Shown: positions 1 to 7,855, numbered from the stretch's first letter. The stretch is DNA of 9,859 bases from Gammaproteobacteria bacterium (GCA_029287815.1 JARFQK010000094.1:1-9859), one strand, 5' to 3'. Made by a program: numbers and translations. The notes: generated by a model from the letters alone, not told the origin.

Positions 1-1
1 G

Positions 2-730
2 ATGACTGATCCACTTTACAAAAGGGTACTGCTCAAGCTCAGCGGTGAGGCGCTGATGGGACATCTGGATTTCGGTATAGAGCCGGGCATGATGGCGCGC
101 GTGGCCAGGGAGATTGCGCAGGTGTCGGACATGGGTATTGAGGTCGCTCTGGTCGTTGGCGGCGGCAATATCTTCAGGGGTCAGGGTCTGGCCGAGTCCG
201 GTATCGATCGCGTGACCGGCGACTATATGGGCATGCTGGCGACAGTGATGAATTCATTGGCGATGCAGGATGCGCTGGAGAAGCTTGGCCAGCCGTGCCG
301 GGTGCTGTCGGCGATACGGATCAACCGGGTCTGCGAGGAATATGTGCGGCGTCGCGCAATACGCCATCTCGAGAAGGGCCGAATCGTGATTTTTGCTGCC
401 GGTACCGGCAACCCGTTCTTTACAACCGACACTGCGGGGTGCTTGCGCGCGATCGAGATCGAGGCCGATGTGATCATGAAGGCAACCAAGGTTAACGGTG
501 TATTCGATTCCGATCCGGCAAAGAATCCAAGCGCAAAACGCTACCAAACGCTGACTTACAGCGAAGCGATCGCGAAAAACCTTGGCGTGATGGATATGAC
601 GGCCATCGTTATGTGCCGCGATAATAATCTACCATTACGCGTGTTCAATCTTAATCAAGAAGGCGCCTTACCTGCGACGATGCGAGACCGCGACATCGGC
701 ACAACTGTTGTGCTGGAGGAAAAAGTATGA
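2..730 (+). CDS. pyrH: UMP kinase PyrH
   Basis: Cytoplasmic uridylate kinase of the amino-acid-kinase fold. It phosphorylates UMP to UDP with ATP, in pyrimidine nucleotide synthesis; the bacterial family is a GTP-activated, UTP-inhibited hexamer. The 242-residue product has the usual family length (about 240). Visible motifs are the N-terminal KLSGEAL (residues 12-18) with the phosphate-binding Lys12, the Gly-rich GGGNIFRG (53-60), the DYMGMLAT segment (74-81), and GTGNPFFTTDTAG (134-146), which binds nucleotide. The last position of that motif is Gly where Ala is more usual, a mild change. Only one base precedes the ATG, so the ribosome binding site and any alternative upstream start cannot be examined; the first residues align well with E. 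coli PyrH. The stop overlaps the frr start by 4 bp (ATGA). rpsB and tsf are the expected upstream neighbours. Confidence 0.97.
   Translation: MTDPLYKRVLLKLSGEALMGHLDFGIEPGMMARVAREIAQVSDMGIEVALVVGGGNIFRGQGLAESGIDRVTGDYMGMLATVMNSLAMQDALEKLGQPCRVLSAIRINRVCEEYVRRRAIRHLEKGRIVIFAAGTGNPFFTTDTAGCLRAIEIEADVIMKATKVNGVFDSDPAKNPSAKRYQTLTYSEAIAKNLGVMDMTAIVMCRDNNLPLRVFNLNQEGALPATMRDRDIGTTVVLEEKV
715..720 (+). promoter_or_regulatory. Shine-Dalgarno site of frr
   Basis: GGAGGA lies 6 nt before the frr ATG and inside the last codons of pyrH. It is one of the strongest ribosome binding sites in the window. It supports the ATG at 727, which overlaps the pyrH stop, and lets frr be initiated independently of pure translational coupling. 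Confidence 0.85.
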
Positions 731-1284
731 TTGATGAGATTATCGACGATGCAAATGTGCGCATGGGCAAGAGCATTGACTCCCTGCACACCGAATTTGC
801 CAAGATACGTACGGGAAGAGCGCATCCCAGTTTGCTCGATCAGATCCAGGTCGACTACTATGGCGCCAGCACGCCGATCAACCAGGTCGCGAATGTGTCC
901 GTCGAGGATTCACGGACGCTGGTCGTGACGCCGTGGGAGAAAGACATGGTGGCAAAAGTAGAAAAAGCCATCATGGCGTCCGATCTCGGACTCAATCCGG
1001 CGACTGCTGGTACCGTGATCCGCATACCGATGCCGCCCCTGACCGAGGAACGACGCCGTGACCTTGTCAAGGTCGTCAAACATGAAGCCGAGCAGGCTCG
1101 GGTTGCAATCAGAAATATACGCCGTGATGCCAACACCGATTTCAAGGATCTGCTCAAGGAAAAGGAAATATCCGAGGACGAGGAGAGGAAGGCTGAGGAG
1201 CGAATCCAGAAGCTGACCGATACTTTCGTTGGCAAGATCGATAAGGTGCTGGCCGAGAAGGAAGCCGAGTTGATGGAAGTCTGA
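727..1284 (+). CDS. frr: ribosome recycling factor
   Basis: RRF splits the post-termination 70S complex together with EF-G, freeing ribosomes, tRNA and mRNA for another round. The 185-residue length is exactly typical. Domain I (the three-helix bundle) is formed by the N- and C-terminal parts, with RTGRAHPSLLD at residues 28-38. The small beta domain II lies between, around the PWEK (69-72) and RIPMPPLTEERR (99-110) segments. The hinge-side basic motif RNIRRDAN (129-136) contains Arg132, equivalent to the functionally critical E. coli Arg132. The C-terminal third is a highly charged Lys/Glu helix, as expected. The ATG overlaps the pyrH stop and has a good Shine-Dalgarno sequence. The next gene, uppS, follows after 29 bp. 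Confidence 0.98.
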   Translation: MIDEIIDDANVRMGKSIDSLHTEFAKIRTGRAHPSLLDQIQVDYYGASTPINQVANVSVEDSRTLVVTPWEKDMVAKVEKAIMASDLGLNPATAGTVIRIPMPPLTEERRRDLVKVVKHEAEQARVAIRNIRRDANTDFKDLLKEKEISEDEERKAEERIQKLTDTFVGKIDKVLAEKEAELMEV

Positions 1285-1313
1285 ACCTAACCGGAATTTC
1301 TCAGCAGACACCT

Positions 1314-2078
1314 ATGGCTACACCAGCAAACGAAAACAATGCGCTCTTGCCACAGCATGTTGCGGTGGTCATGGATGGTAACGGTCGTTGGGCAAAAAAA
1401 AGACTACTGCCACGTACGGCCGGCCACAAGGCCGGTGTTGATGCTACCCGGCGACTGGTCGAACTGTCAGTCAAAAAAGGCGTTCGCTATTTGACCATTT
1501 TTGCGTTCAGCAGCGAGAACTGGAACCGCCCGGCTCATGAAGTCAGCAGTCTGATGGCCTTGTTCGTATCCACGCTGAACGCAGAAGTGGACAAGCTTGA
1601 CGCGCAGGGCGTGCGCATCCGCTTCATTGGGGATCGCAGCCGGTTTGCGTCAAACCTGCAGGATGGTATTGCAGCAGCGGAGCGAACGACAGCGACCAAC
1701 ACGCGGCTTTGTCTGAATGTTGCGGTCAACTATGGCGGTCGCTGGGACATCGTCAACGCAGTACGCGAGTTCGCCAACAGGCTGATCGATGGGCTTATCG
1801 AAGTTGCGGATATAAACGAACAGTCGCTCGGTGACGCCTTGAGTCTGGCCGGGATGCCGGATCCGGATCTTTTCATTCGCACCGGGGGTGAGCAAAGAAT
1901 CAGTAATTTTCTGCTCTGGCAGGTCGCCTACACCGAGTTGTTTTTCACCGACGCGCTTTGGCCTGATTTCGATGAAGCTGCCTATGACCAAGCCTTGCGC
2001 TGGTACGCGAGTCGACAACGTCGTTTCGGCAAGACCGGTGAACAGGTCGAAAGTGGCCACGTTGCACGAGTACGCTGA
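1314..2078 (+). CDS. uppS: undecaprenyl diphosphate synthase
   Basis: Cis-prenyltransferase that adds eight isopentenyl units to farnesyl diphosphate, giving C55-PP, the precursor of the lipid carrier for peptidoglycan and O-antigen. The product has 254 residues, against about 253 in E. coli. Seen motifs: HVAVVMDGNGRWAKKR (15-30) with the Mg/diphosphate-binding Asp21 (E. coli Asp26), GHKAG (37-41), FAFSSENWNRP (63-73) with the conserved Asn69, Trp70 and Arg72, NYGGRWDI (139-146), and the C-terminal RTGGEQRISNF (189-199) followed by Glu208, all at a constant offset of 5 from E. coli. Gln194 replaces E. coli His199, a change seen in other family members. The start has no clear Shine-Dalgarno sequence, but the motifs begin soon after it and no better in-frame start exists. 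Its substrate pool depends on Dxr, encoded two genes on. Confidence 0.97.
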   Translation: MATPANENNALLPQHVAVVMDGNGRWAKKRLLPRTAGHKAGVDATRRLVELSVKKGVRYLTIFAFSSENWNRPAHEVSSLMALFVSTLNAEVDKLDAQGVRIRFIGDRSRFASNLQDGIAAAERTTATNTRLCLNVAVNYGGRWDIVNAVREFANRLIDGLIEVADINEQSLGDALSLAGMPDPDLFIRTGGEQRISNFLLWQVAYTELFFTDALWPDFDEAAYDQALRWYASRQRRFGKTGEQVESGHVARVR

Positions 2079-2137
2079 CCGGCGCCATGCTCAAAACCGC
2101 TCCCTCGATGGACTATGCCGATCGATCCTGATTAGAT
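2079..2137 (+). other. uppS-cdsA spacer (59 bp, largest gap)
   Basis: This is the longest intergenic stretch in the window. I see no hairpin followed by a T-run, so no intrinsic terminator, and no convincing -35/-10 pair. It contains a 14-codon ATG-to-TGA reading frame at 2087-2131 that ends 6 nt before the cdsA start codon. That frame has no good ribosome binding site, so it may be chance. Confidence 0.6.
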
Positions 2138-2959
2138 ATGTTGCTGCAACGCATACTTACGGCGGTTCCACTGGCAATAGCGATAATCTGGATTATATTG
2201 TTCGGTTCGCATCAGCTGTTCTTCTGGCTGACCATTATCGTGACTGGCCTGGCCGCTTTCGAATGGGCAAAACTGTCCGGTCTTTCCACGCCTTTACGTA
2301 TCGCCTACGCGCTCTTCCTGGCTGCGATTCCCTGGGCTGTTTTCATCTATGCAGCCCAAATCGTCCCGTACTATGTTTATGCCGGCGTAATCTGGTGGTT
2401 CGCAGTCTGCCTGTATTTGTTCAAGAAACAGCCCAAGGCGGTCAGCAAAGCCATATCGCCGCAGAAATTGATGGCAGGGGTATTGATAATCCCGGCAACA
2501 GTTTTAGCGATGAATTCGATACATGCACAGCAAAACGGCCCTGCATGGTTGCTCTACGGTTTGATGCTGATATGGGCGGCTGATATCGGCGCCTATTTCA
2601 GTGGCAAGCGTTTCGGCAAAAACAAACTGGCACCGTTCATCAGTCCGGGTAAGACTCGTGAGGGCTTGCTGGGTGCAATCGTCGCTGCTTGTTTGTTCAG
2701 CCTTTTCGCGGCCTTTTATTTTGGTCTTGATGCCATCGCCACGCTCTCCCTGTTGTTGCTCGCGGTTGTGTTGACGCTGGTTTCGGTCGCGGGCGATTTG
2801 TACGAGAGCGTTTTGAAGCGTGAGTACGGTGTCAAAGACAGTGGCAGAATTCTGCCGGGTCATGGTGGCATACTGGACCGGATTGACAGCGTTCTGGCGG
2901 CGATGCCTGTTTTTATGGTGGGCTGGACCTTGTTGCTGCAACCGGCTGTTGAACTATGA
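2138..2959 (+). CDS. cdsA: phosphatidate cytidylyltransferase (CDP-diacylglycerol synthase)
   Basis: Integral inner-membrane enzyme that makes CDP-diacylglycerol from CTP and phosphatidic acid, the branch point for all phospholipids. The product has 273 residues and several hydrophobic helices (for example about 5-22, 26-41, 56-73, 76-95, 111-127, 175-196 and 198-219). The family signature is complete at residues 224-250: Ser224, Lys227-Arg228, Lys233-Asp234, the PGHGG stretch 240-244, then Asp247-Arg248 and Asp250. The conserved segment with Asp149, followed by GKRFGKNKLAPFISPGKTREG-like sequence (156-176), precedes it. An in-frame TGA at 2129-2131 makes the ATG at 2138 the first possible ATG. 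There is no clear Shine-Dalgarno sequence. The stop overlaps the dxr start by 4 bp. Confidence 0.97.
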   Translation: MLLQRILTAVPLAIAIIWIILFGSHQLFFWLTIIVTGLAAFEWAKLSGLSTPLRIAYALFLAAIPWAVFIYAAQIVPYYVYAGVIWWFAVCLYLFKKQPKAVSKAISPQKLMAGVLIIPATVLAMNSIHAQQNGPAWLLYGLMLIWAADIGAYFSGKRFGKNKLAPFISPGKTREGLLGAIVAACLFSLFAAFYFGLDAIATLSLLLLAVVLTLVSVAGDLYESVLKREYGVKDSGRILPGHGGILDRIDSVLAAMPVFMVGWTLLLQPAVEL

Positions 2960-4143
2960 GAGCCAGGCATCTGACCATACTGGGCTCGACCGGCACCATC
3001 GGGCACAATACTCTGGATGTCGTGGCTCAACACCCTCAGAATTTTCAAGTGGTCGCCCTGACGGCAAACACCGATGTTGATGCACTGGAAAAGCAGTGCC
3101 TGCAGTGGCAGCCAGAATATGCTGCGATGAGCAACGAAGACAGTGCGCAGCAGTTGTACGAGAAGCTGAAATGCCACGGCCTGGCCACGCAGGTGTTAGC
3201 CGGTGTTGCTGGCTTGCAACAAGTCGCCAGCCTGGAACAGATTGATACGGTTGTTGCAGGGATCGTTGGTGCTGCTGGATTGTTGCCGAGCCTCGCTGCG
3301 GCCGCCGCCGGTAAGCGCATTCTACTTGCCAACAAAGAGGCGCTGGTGATGTCGGGGCAGCTGTTCATGGAAACGGCACGCCGGAACGGTGCGGTGCTGT
3401 TGCCGGTGGATAGCGAGCACAATGCGATTTTCCAGTGTTTGCCGCAGGACGGCTCGGGCCATTCGCTGGGAAAATCCGACAGCGTGAATAAAATCTTGTT
3501 GACAGCCAGTGGCGGACCTTTTCGGACCCTGCCGCTGGCTCACTTCGATGACATTACGCCTGAGCAGGCTGTCAGACACCCGAACTGGGTCATGGGGCAA
3601 AAGATCTCGGTCGATTCCGCGACCATGATGAACAAGGGCCTGGAAGTGATCGAAGCACACTGGCTTTTCGATGTGCCCCATGATTTGATTGAGGTGGTCA
3701 TTCACCCGCAGAGTGTTATCCACTCTATGGTCTCCTATACTGATGGTTCAGTACTCGCACAATTGGGCAATCCTGATATGCGCACGCCGATTGCGTACTG
3801 TCTGGCATGGCCCGAGCGAATGTCTTCGGGTGTGGAACCTCTAGACGTATTTGATGTCGCAACTCTCGAGTTTGAGAAACCCGACGTTCAGCGCTACCCT
3901 TGTTTGCAGCTGTGCTATCAGGCAATCGCGATGGGCGGCTCCGCGAGTATTTTGTTGAACGCTGCGAATGAGACTGCGGTCGATGCATTCTTGAATCAAA
4001 AGATCCGCTTTACAGCAATCGCTGATACCATCGAAAGCGTTTTTAATGAGATATCAACCACTGAAGTGAAATCACTGGATGATATTCTGGCTGTTGACCG
4101 GTCGGCCCGGGAGGTAGCACGAGACTTCATTAACAGGGTATGA
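2956..4143 (+). CDS. dxr: 1-deoxy-D-xylulose 5-phosphate reductoisomerase
   Basis: NADPH-dependent enzyme converting DXP to 2-C-methyl-D-erythritol 4-phosphate, the committed step of the MEP isoprenoid pathway and the target of fosmidomycin. The product has 395 residues (E. coli 398). The NADPH-binding loop is GSTGTIG (10-16), with Thr14 where Ser is usual. Other motifs: LANKEALVMSG (124-134) with Lys127, the metal ligands Asp152 and Glu154 in VDSEHN, the TASGGPFR substrate loop, HPNW of the flexible lid, then Ser221, Asn226, Lys227 and the third metal ligand Glu230 in the segment after KISVD. All are in the spacing of the E. coli enzyme. The ATG overlaps the cdsA stop (ATGA), and an in-frame TGA just upstream at 2950 excludes an earlier start. 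No Shine-Dalgarno sequence is seen, so coupling to cdsA is likely. It sits with uppS, which consumes its end products. Confidence 0.98.
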   Translation: MRARHLTILGSTGTIGHNTLDVVAQHPQNFQVVALTANTDVDALEKQCLQWQPEYAAMSNEDSAQQLYEKLKCHGLATQVLAGVAGLQQVASLEQIDTVVAGIVGAAGLLPSLAAAAAGKRILLANKEALVMSGQLFMETARRNGAVLLPVDSEHNAIFQCLPQDGSGHSLGKSDSVNKILLTASGGPFRTLPLAHFDDITPEQAVRHPNWVMGQKISVDSATMMNKGLEVIEAHWLFDVPHDLIEVVIHPQSVIHSMVSYTDGSVLAQLGNPDMRTPIAYCLAWPERMSSGVEPLDVFDVATLEFEKPDVQRYPCLQLCYQAIAMGGSASILLNAANETAVDAFLNQKIRFTAIADTIESVFNEISTTEVKSLDDILAVDRSAREVARDFINRV

Positions 4144-4155
4144 ATAGTCTGAACG

Positions 4156-5523
4156 ATGAGCATTCTTCATAATATTTTCTTTTTCATTGTCGCCATCGGC
4201 GTACTCGTTACTTTCCATGAATTCGGGCATTACTGGGTAGCGCGTAAACTGGGCGTAAAGGTGTTGCGATTTTCCGTCGGATTCGGCAGGCCTCTGATCA
4301 GTTGGCGAAGAAAAAATGACGTTGATCAGGTCGAATATTTGATCGCAGCGATACCGCTGGGCGGCTACGTCAAGATGCTCGATGAGCGCGAGGGTAAAGT
4401 TCCCGAGCATGAAATTGAACGCGCTTTCAACCGTCAACCGGTAGCCAATCGTGCATTGATAGTCGCTGCCGGTCCGGCATTCAATTTTATCCTGGCGGTT
4501 GTGTTTTACTGGCTGGTATTCATAATCGGTACGACAGCACAACGCCCCTTACTGGGTGACCCGGAGGCCGGCTCGATTGCTGAACAGGCCGGTTTCTTGA
4601 ACAGAGATGAGATTCTGGCCGTGGGGGAGGCGAACGTGAGGTCATGGAATGCGTTTCGGATCGCATTGATCGACCAGGGTTTGGACGGTGGTCAGCTCGA
4701 GGTGCAGGTGCGCGATGTGGATGGTTTCGAGCAGACCCGTTGGCTGCAGCTGGGTGACACCAAGGTTCTGGAGGATGAGACCGATATCGTTGCCAAGCTC
4801 GGGTTTGAAATGTGGCGTCCGCAATTACCGCCGGAAATTGGCGGGGTCGTGGAGAACGGTTCTGCTGAGCAGGCGGGCCTGCTGCCTGGCGATATCGTCC
4901 GCTTCATCGACGGCGAGCCGGTGAATGACTGGATCGAGATCGTTGAGAAGGTTCGCGATAGTCCCAACAATAGCTTGCGGGTTACCGTTGACCGGGGCGA
5001 TCAGCGTGTCGATTTTGATGTGACACCCGCGAGCAAGGAGCAGGCTAACGAAGTCATCGGCTACATCGGTGCTTACCAGAATATCCCCGACGAAGTCAGG
5101 GACCAGATGCTGGTCGAGATCAGATATGGCATTTTCGAGGCGATACCCAAGGCGGCCGTCAAAACCTGGGACATGTCGCTGCTGACGTTGCGCGTGTTAT
5201 GGAAAATGGTCACTGGCGAAGCATCTTTGAACAATATTTCGGGGCCGATCACGATCGCGCAGTATGCCGGCGTGACCGCTACGATCGGCTTCACCACCTT
5301 TGTCGGCTTTCTTGCAATTATTTCGGTGAGTTTGGGTGTGCTGAATCTGTTGCCGATTCCGATGCTGGATGGCGGCCATTTACTCTATTATCTGATCGAG
5401 ACGATCAAAGGCGGTCCGGTATCTGAGACTTTCGAGCTCCGAGGCCAGCAAATCGGTGTGATGATTCTCGCTTTGCTGATGATGATTGCCTTGTTCAATG
5501 ATTTTCAGCGGTTGTTGCAATGA
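4156..5523 (+). CDS. rseP: site-2 intramembrane zinc protease RseP (sigma-E regulator)
   Basis: Inner-membrane metalloprotease. In the characterised family it cleaves anti-sigma factor RseA/MucA after DegS/AlgW, releasing sigma-E, and it also clears signal peptides. The product has 455 residues (E. coli 450). The active site is complete: HEFGH at 21-25 in the first membrane helix (zinc ligands His21 and His25, catalytic Glu22), and the second motif NLLPIPMLDGG at 397-407 with the third ligand Asp405 (E. coli Asp402). Two PDZ domains occupy roughly 128-220 and 225-312; the second shows the clear GSAEQAGLLPGD pattern (235-246). Further membrane segments are near 98-125, 378-400 and 431-448. In-frame stops at 4141 and 4150 fix the ATG at 4156. 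There is no good Shine-Dalgarno sequence. It lies 12 bp after dxr and directly before bamA. Confidence 0.97.
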   Translation: MSILHNIFFFIVAIGVLVTFHEFGHYWVARKLGVKVLRFSVGFGRPLISWRRKNDVDQVEYLIAAIPLGGYVKMLDEREGKVPEHEIERAFNRQPVANRALIVAAGPAFNFILAVVFYWLVFIIGTTAQRPLLGDPEAGSIAEQAGFLNRDEILAVGEANVRSWNAFRIALIDQGLDGGQLEVQVRDVDGFEQTRWLQLGDTKVLEDETDIVAKLGFEMWRPQLPPEIGGVVENGSAEQAGLLPGDIVRFIDGEPVNDWIEIVEKVRDSPNNSLRVTVDRGDQRVDFDVTPASKEQANEVIGYIGAYQNIPDEVRDQMLVEIRYGIFEAIPKAAVKTWDMSLLTLRVLWKMVTGEASLNNISGPITIAQYAGVTATIGFTTFVGFLAIISVSLGVLNLLPIPMLDGGHLLYYLIETIKGGPVSETFELRGQQIGVMILALLMMIALFNDFQRLLQ

Positions 5524-5528
5524 GGTGA
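5522..5528 (+). promoter_or_regulatory. Shine-Dalgarno site of bamA
   Basis: GAGGTGA overlaps the rseP stop codon and sits just before the ATG at 5531; the GAGG core is 5 nt from the start. It decides in favour of this ATG over in-frame ATGs at 5486 and 5498, which lie inside rseP and would place extra residues before the signal peptide. Confidence 0.75.
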
Positions 5529-5530
5529 TA

Positions 5531-7855
5531 ATGCGCAATTGCTGTGAGGCGCTTCGACTATTTTCCATCCTTACTCTGATCATCTTTACCTGTTCCGCTG
5601 AAGCGGTGCAGAGCTTCATTGTGGGTGACATTCGAGTCGAGGGGCTGGAAAAAATCACCGAAGGCACGCTGTTGAATTATCTTCCGGTTATTCAGGGCGA
5701 CCCGCTGGACAGCAAGCAGGTCAGCTTCGCGATACGTGAGCTGTACAAAACCGGCTTTTTTGCCGACGTGCAGCTGTTCAGGGACGGCGATATTCTGGTG
5801 GTGCGCGTGAAAGAGCGTCCATCGATCAACGACATCCAGTTTGAGGGTAATTCGGATATCGATGACGAAACGCTCGAGGAAGCATTGAATGGCGTTGGTC
5901 TTGCCAGAGGCCGGATTTTCAACCGTTCCTTGCTCGAGAAGCTGACCCAGGAACTGGAAAGCGTTTATTTCAGTCAGGGCAAGTACAATGTCAAAATCGA
6001 TGTTGAGGTCGAGGAACTGGAGCAGAACCGGGTTAATATTGACATCAACATCTCGGAAGGGATCAAGTCACGGATCCAGCAGATCAACATCATCGGCAAC
6101 AATGTCTTCGAAGATGCAACCTTGCTCGATGAAATACAGCTCGGCATACCACCCGCGTGGGCGTTTCTATCGAATGCTGACGAGTATTCGAAGCCAAAAC
6201 TGCAAGCAGATCTCGAATCCATTCGTTCGTATTACCTAGACAGAGGTTATATTAAGTTTAATGTTGATTCGACGCAGGTATCCATCACGCCGGACAAGAA
6301 GGATATCTATGTAACAATCAATGTCAGCGAAGGCGACAAGTACACGGTGGCGGATGTCCAGCTGACCGGCGAGATGGTGATCAACAAGAAGGTGCTGGAG
6401 CAACTGATCACCACAAGGACGGGTGATACATTTTCAAGGAAGCGCATGACCGAATCACAGAAAGCATTGGAAGATCGTGTCGGTATGATCGGTTATGCGT
6501 TCGCGCAGGCCGCAGTGCTGCCGGAGGTCAACGAGCAAGACAAGACCATCAGCCTTACCTATAATCTCGATCCTGGCAGGAAGGTGTACGTTCGCCGGAT
6601 CACTTTTTTCGGCAATTACAAGACGCGCGATGTGGTGCTGAGGCGCGAAATGCGGCTGATGGAAGGGTCGGTGCTGGCTAGCGACAAGCTGGAAAGATCC
6701 AAGATAAGAATTCAGCGTTTAGCCTTTGTCGAGGAGGTCGAATTTGAAACCCGAGCGGTGCCGGGTACTGACAACCAGGTCGATATCGATGTGACGGTTA
6801 CAGAACGCCTGTCAGGGAGTTTTAACATCGGCGCCGGTTTCTCCCAGGCACAGGGCCTGCTCTTCAACATCGGGCTGACCCAGGAAAACCTGATGGGTAC
6901 GGGCCAGGCGCTCGCGGTCAATGTGAACACGGACCGAGCGAATACGGTCTATAGCGTCTCGCACACAGATCCTTACATTACGCCCGATGGCATCAGCCGC
7001 ACGGTTAGCGCATCGTACAGGAAACGAGACGCAGCCCAGGAAGAAATCGCGAACTACCTGTCGAATTCCTACGGCGTGAACTTGACCTACGGTATTCCCA
7101 TGTCTGAAGTCAACACGCTGCGGCTGGGTGTCGGTTACAACGCGATCGATTTGAAGATCGGCGTATCGCCATCGCTGGACGTGGTCGAGTTCATTGCCAA
7201 GAATGGCAATTCGTTTGATAACTTCTCCCTGACCGCCAGTTATTCACATGATACGCGCAACCGTACGGTATTCGCGACGCGAGGCAGTGCTCAGACCGCG
7301 GCGACGAATGTAACGGTACCGGGTAGCGACCTCGAGTATTACAAGGTTAGTTATGACACCAAGTTTTATTTCGCGATGACGCAGAATCTGACCTTGTTGC
7401 TGCATTCCGATCTCGCCTTCGGTGACGGTTATGGCGACACAGATGAGCTGCCATTCTTTGAACGCTATTTTGCGGGTGGCCTGCGCACGGTCAGGGCATT
7501 CAATACCAACTCTCTGGGACCGCGGGATTTGCTGTCGAATGACCCCATCGGCGGTAATTTACGTGTAGTTGGTGGTGCTGACGTGATATTTCCGATACCA
7601 TTCATGGAAAAGCCACCGAATTCCGTGCGCTTGAGTGCGTTCTTGGATGTCGGTAATGTATTCCTGGATAAAGCGCCCACATATAATTCGACAGAAAACG
7701 GTTTTGATGCAAGCCAGCTCAGGATGTCGACCGGCTTGTCATTCGTCTGGCTTGCGCCGATCGGCCCGCTTCGGTTTAGTTATGGTATCCCGCTCAATGA
7801 TGTGCCGGGCGACGACCTGCGCGCATTCCAGTTTAGTATTGGTTCGTTCTTTTAA
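5531..7855 (+). CDS. bamA: outer membrane protein assembly factor BamA
   Basis: Omp85-family insertase, the central subunit of the BAM complex that folds beta-barrel proteins into the outer membrane. With the start at 5531 it has 774 residues (E. coli 810). The signal peptide is residues 1-25 with an Ala-Glu-Ala cleavage site before Val26. Five POTRA domains follow at about 26-97, 98-176, 179-267, 270-348 and 351-426, with strong identity to E. coli in POTRA3 (SYYLDRGY at 233-240, TPDKK at 253-257). The 16-strand barrel occupies about 427-774 and ends in the usual aromatic residue (IGSFF), a beta-signal. In loop 6 the conserved VRGF/Y motif reads VRAF (654-657); Arg655 matches E. coli Arg661. 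Loop 6 lacks the E. coli insertion with its disulphide cysteines, which explains most of the shorter length. It forms a functional group with rseP and skp. Confidence 0.97.
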   Translation: MRNCCEALRLFSILTLIIFTCSAEAVQSFIVGDIRVEGLEKITEGTLLNYLPVIQGDPLDSKQVSFAIRELYKTGFFADVQLFRDGDILVVRVKERPSINDIQFEGNSDIDDETLEEALNGVGLARGRIFNRSLLEKLTQELESVYFSQGKYNVKIDVEVEELEQNRVNIDINISEGIKSRIQQINIIGNNVFEDATLLDEIQLGIPPAWAFLSNADEYSKPKLQADLESIRSYYLDRGYIKFNVDSTQVSITPDKKDIYVTINVSEGDKYTVADVQLTGEMVINKKVLEQLITTRTGDTFSRKRMTESQKALEDRVGMIGYAFAQAAVLPEVNEQDKTISLTYNLDPGRKVYVRRITFFGNYKTRDVVLRREMRLMEGSVLASDKLERSKIRIQRLAFVEEVEFETRAVPGTDNQVDIDVTVTERLSGSFNIGAGFSQAQGLLFNIGLTQENLMGTGQALAVNVNTDRANTVYSVSHTDPYITPDGISRTVSASYRKRDAAQEEIANYLSNSYGVNLTYGIPMSEVNTLRLGVGYNAIDLKIGVSPSLDVVEFIAKNGNSFDNFSLTASYSHDTRNRTVFATRGSAQTAATNVTVPGSDLEYYKVSYDTKFYFAMTQNLTLLLHSDLAFGDGYGDTDELPFFERYFAGGLRTVRAFNTNSLGPRDLLSNDPIGGNLRVVGGADVIFPIPFMEKPPNSVRLSAFLDVGNVFLDKAPTYNSTENGFDASQLRMSTGLSFVWLAPIGPLRFSYGIPLNDVPGDDLRAFQFSIGSFF

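Noticed and set aside
1650..2060. Minus-strand reading frame of 136 codons inside uppS
   Set aside because: It is antisense to the conserved C-terminal half of UppS and has no recognisable motif or ribosome binding site. Similar antisense frames inside frr, dxr and bamA were rejected for the same reason.
2053..2060. Palindrome GTGGCCAC near the end of uppS as a terminator
   Set aside because: It is too short, has no loop and no following T-run, and it lies inside the coding sequence.
1888..2583. Long + strand reading frame (231 codons) spanning the uppS 3' end and cdsA 5' half
   Set aside because: It lies out of frame with two genes whose motifs are complete. Its composition is odd (many Arg, Cys and Ser) and it resembles no family. 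It is a shadow frame.
2950..2974. Possible sigma-E promoter at the cdsA/dxr junction (GAACTA ... TCTGA)
   Set aside because: The spacer is only 13 nt, and the predicted start would fall inside the dxr coding region after its start codon.
4121..4152. Possible sigma-E promoter before rseP (GAGACTT ... TCTGA)
   Set aside because: The -35 match is imperfect, the spacer is 20 nt, and the -10 lies only 3 nt from the rseP start codon, so a transcript would be leaderless or miss the start.
5486..5530. Upstream in-frame ATGs for bamA (5486, 5498), giving up to 789 residues
   Set aside because: They overlap the rseP coding region, have no matching ribosome binding site, and add residues before a clear signal peptide that starts at 5531.
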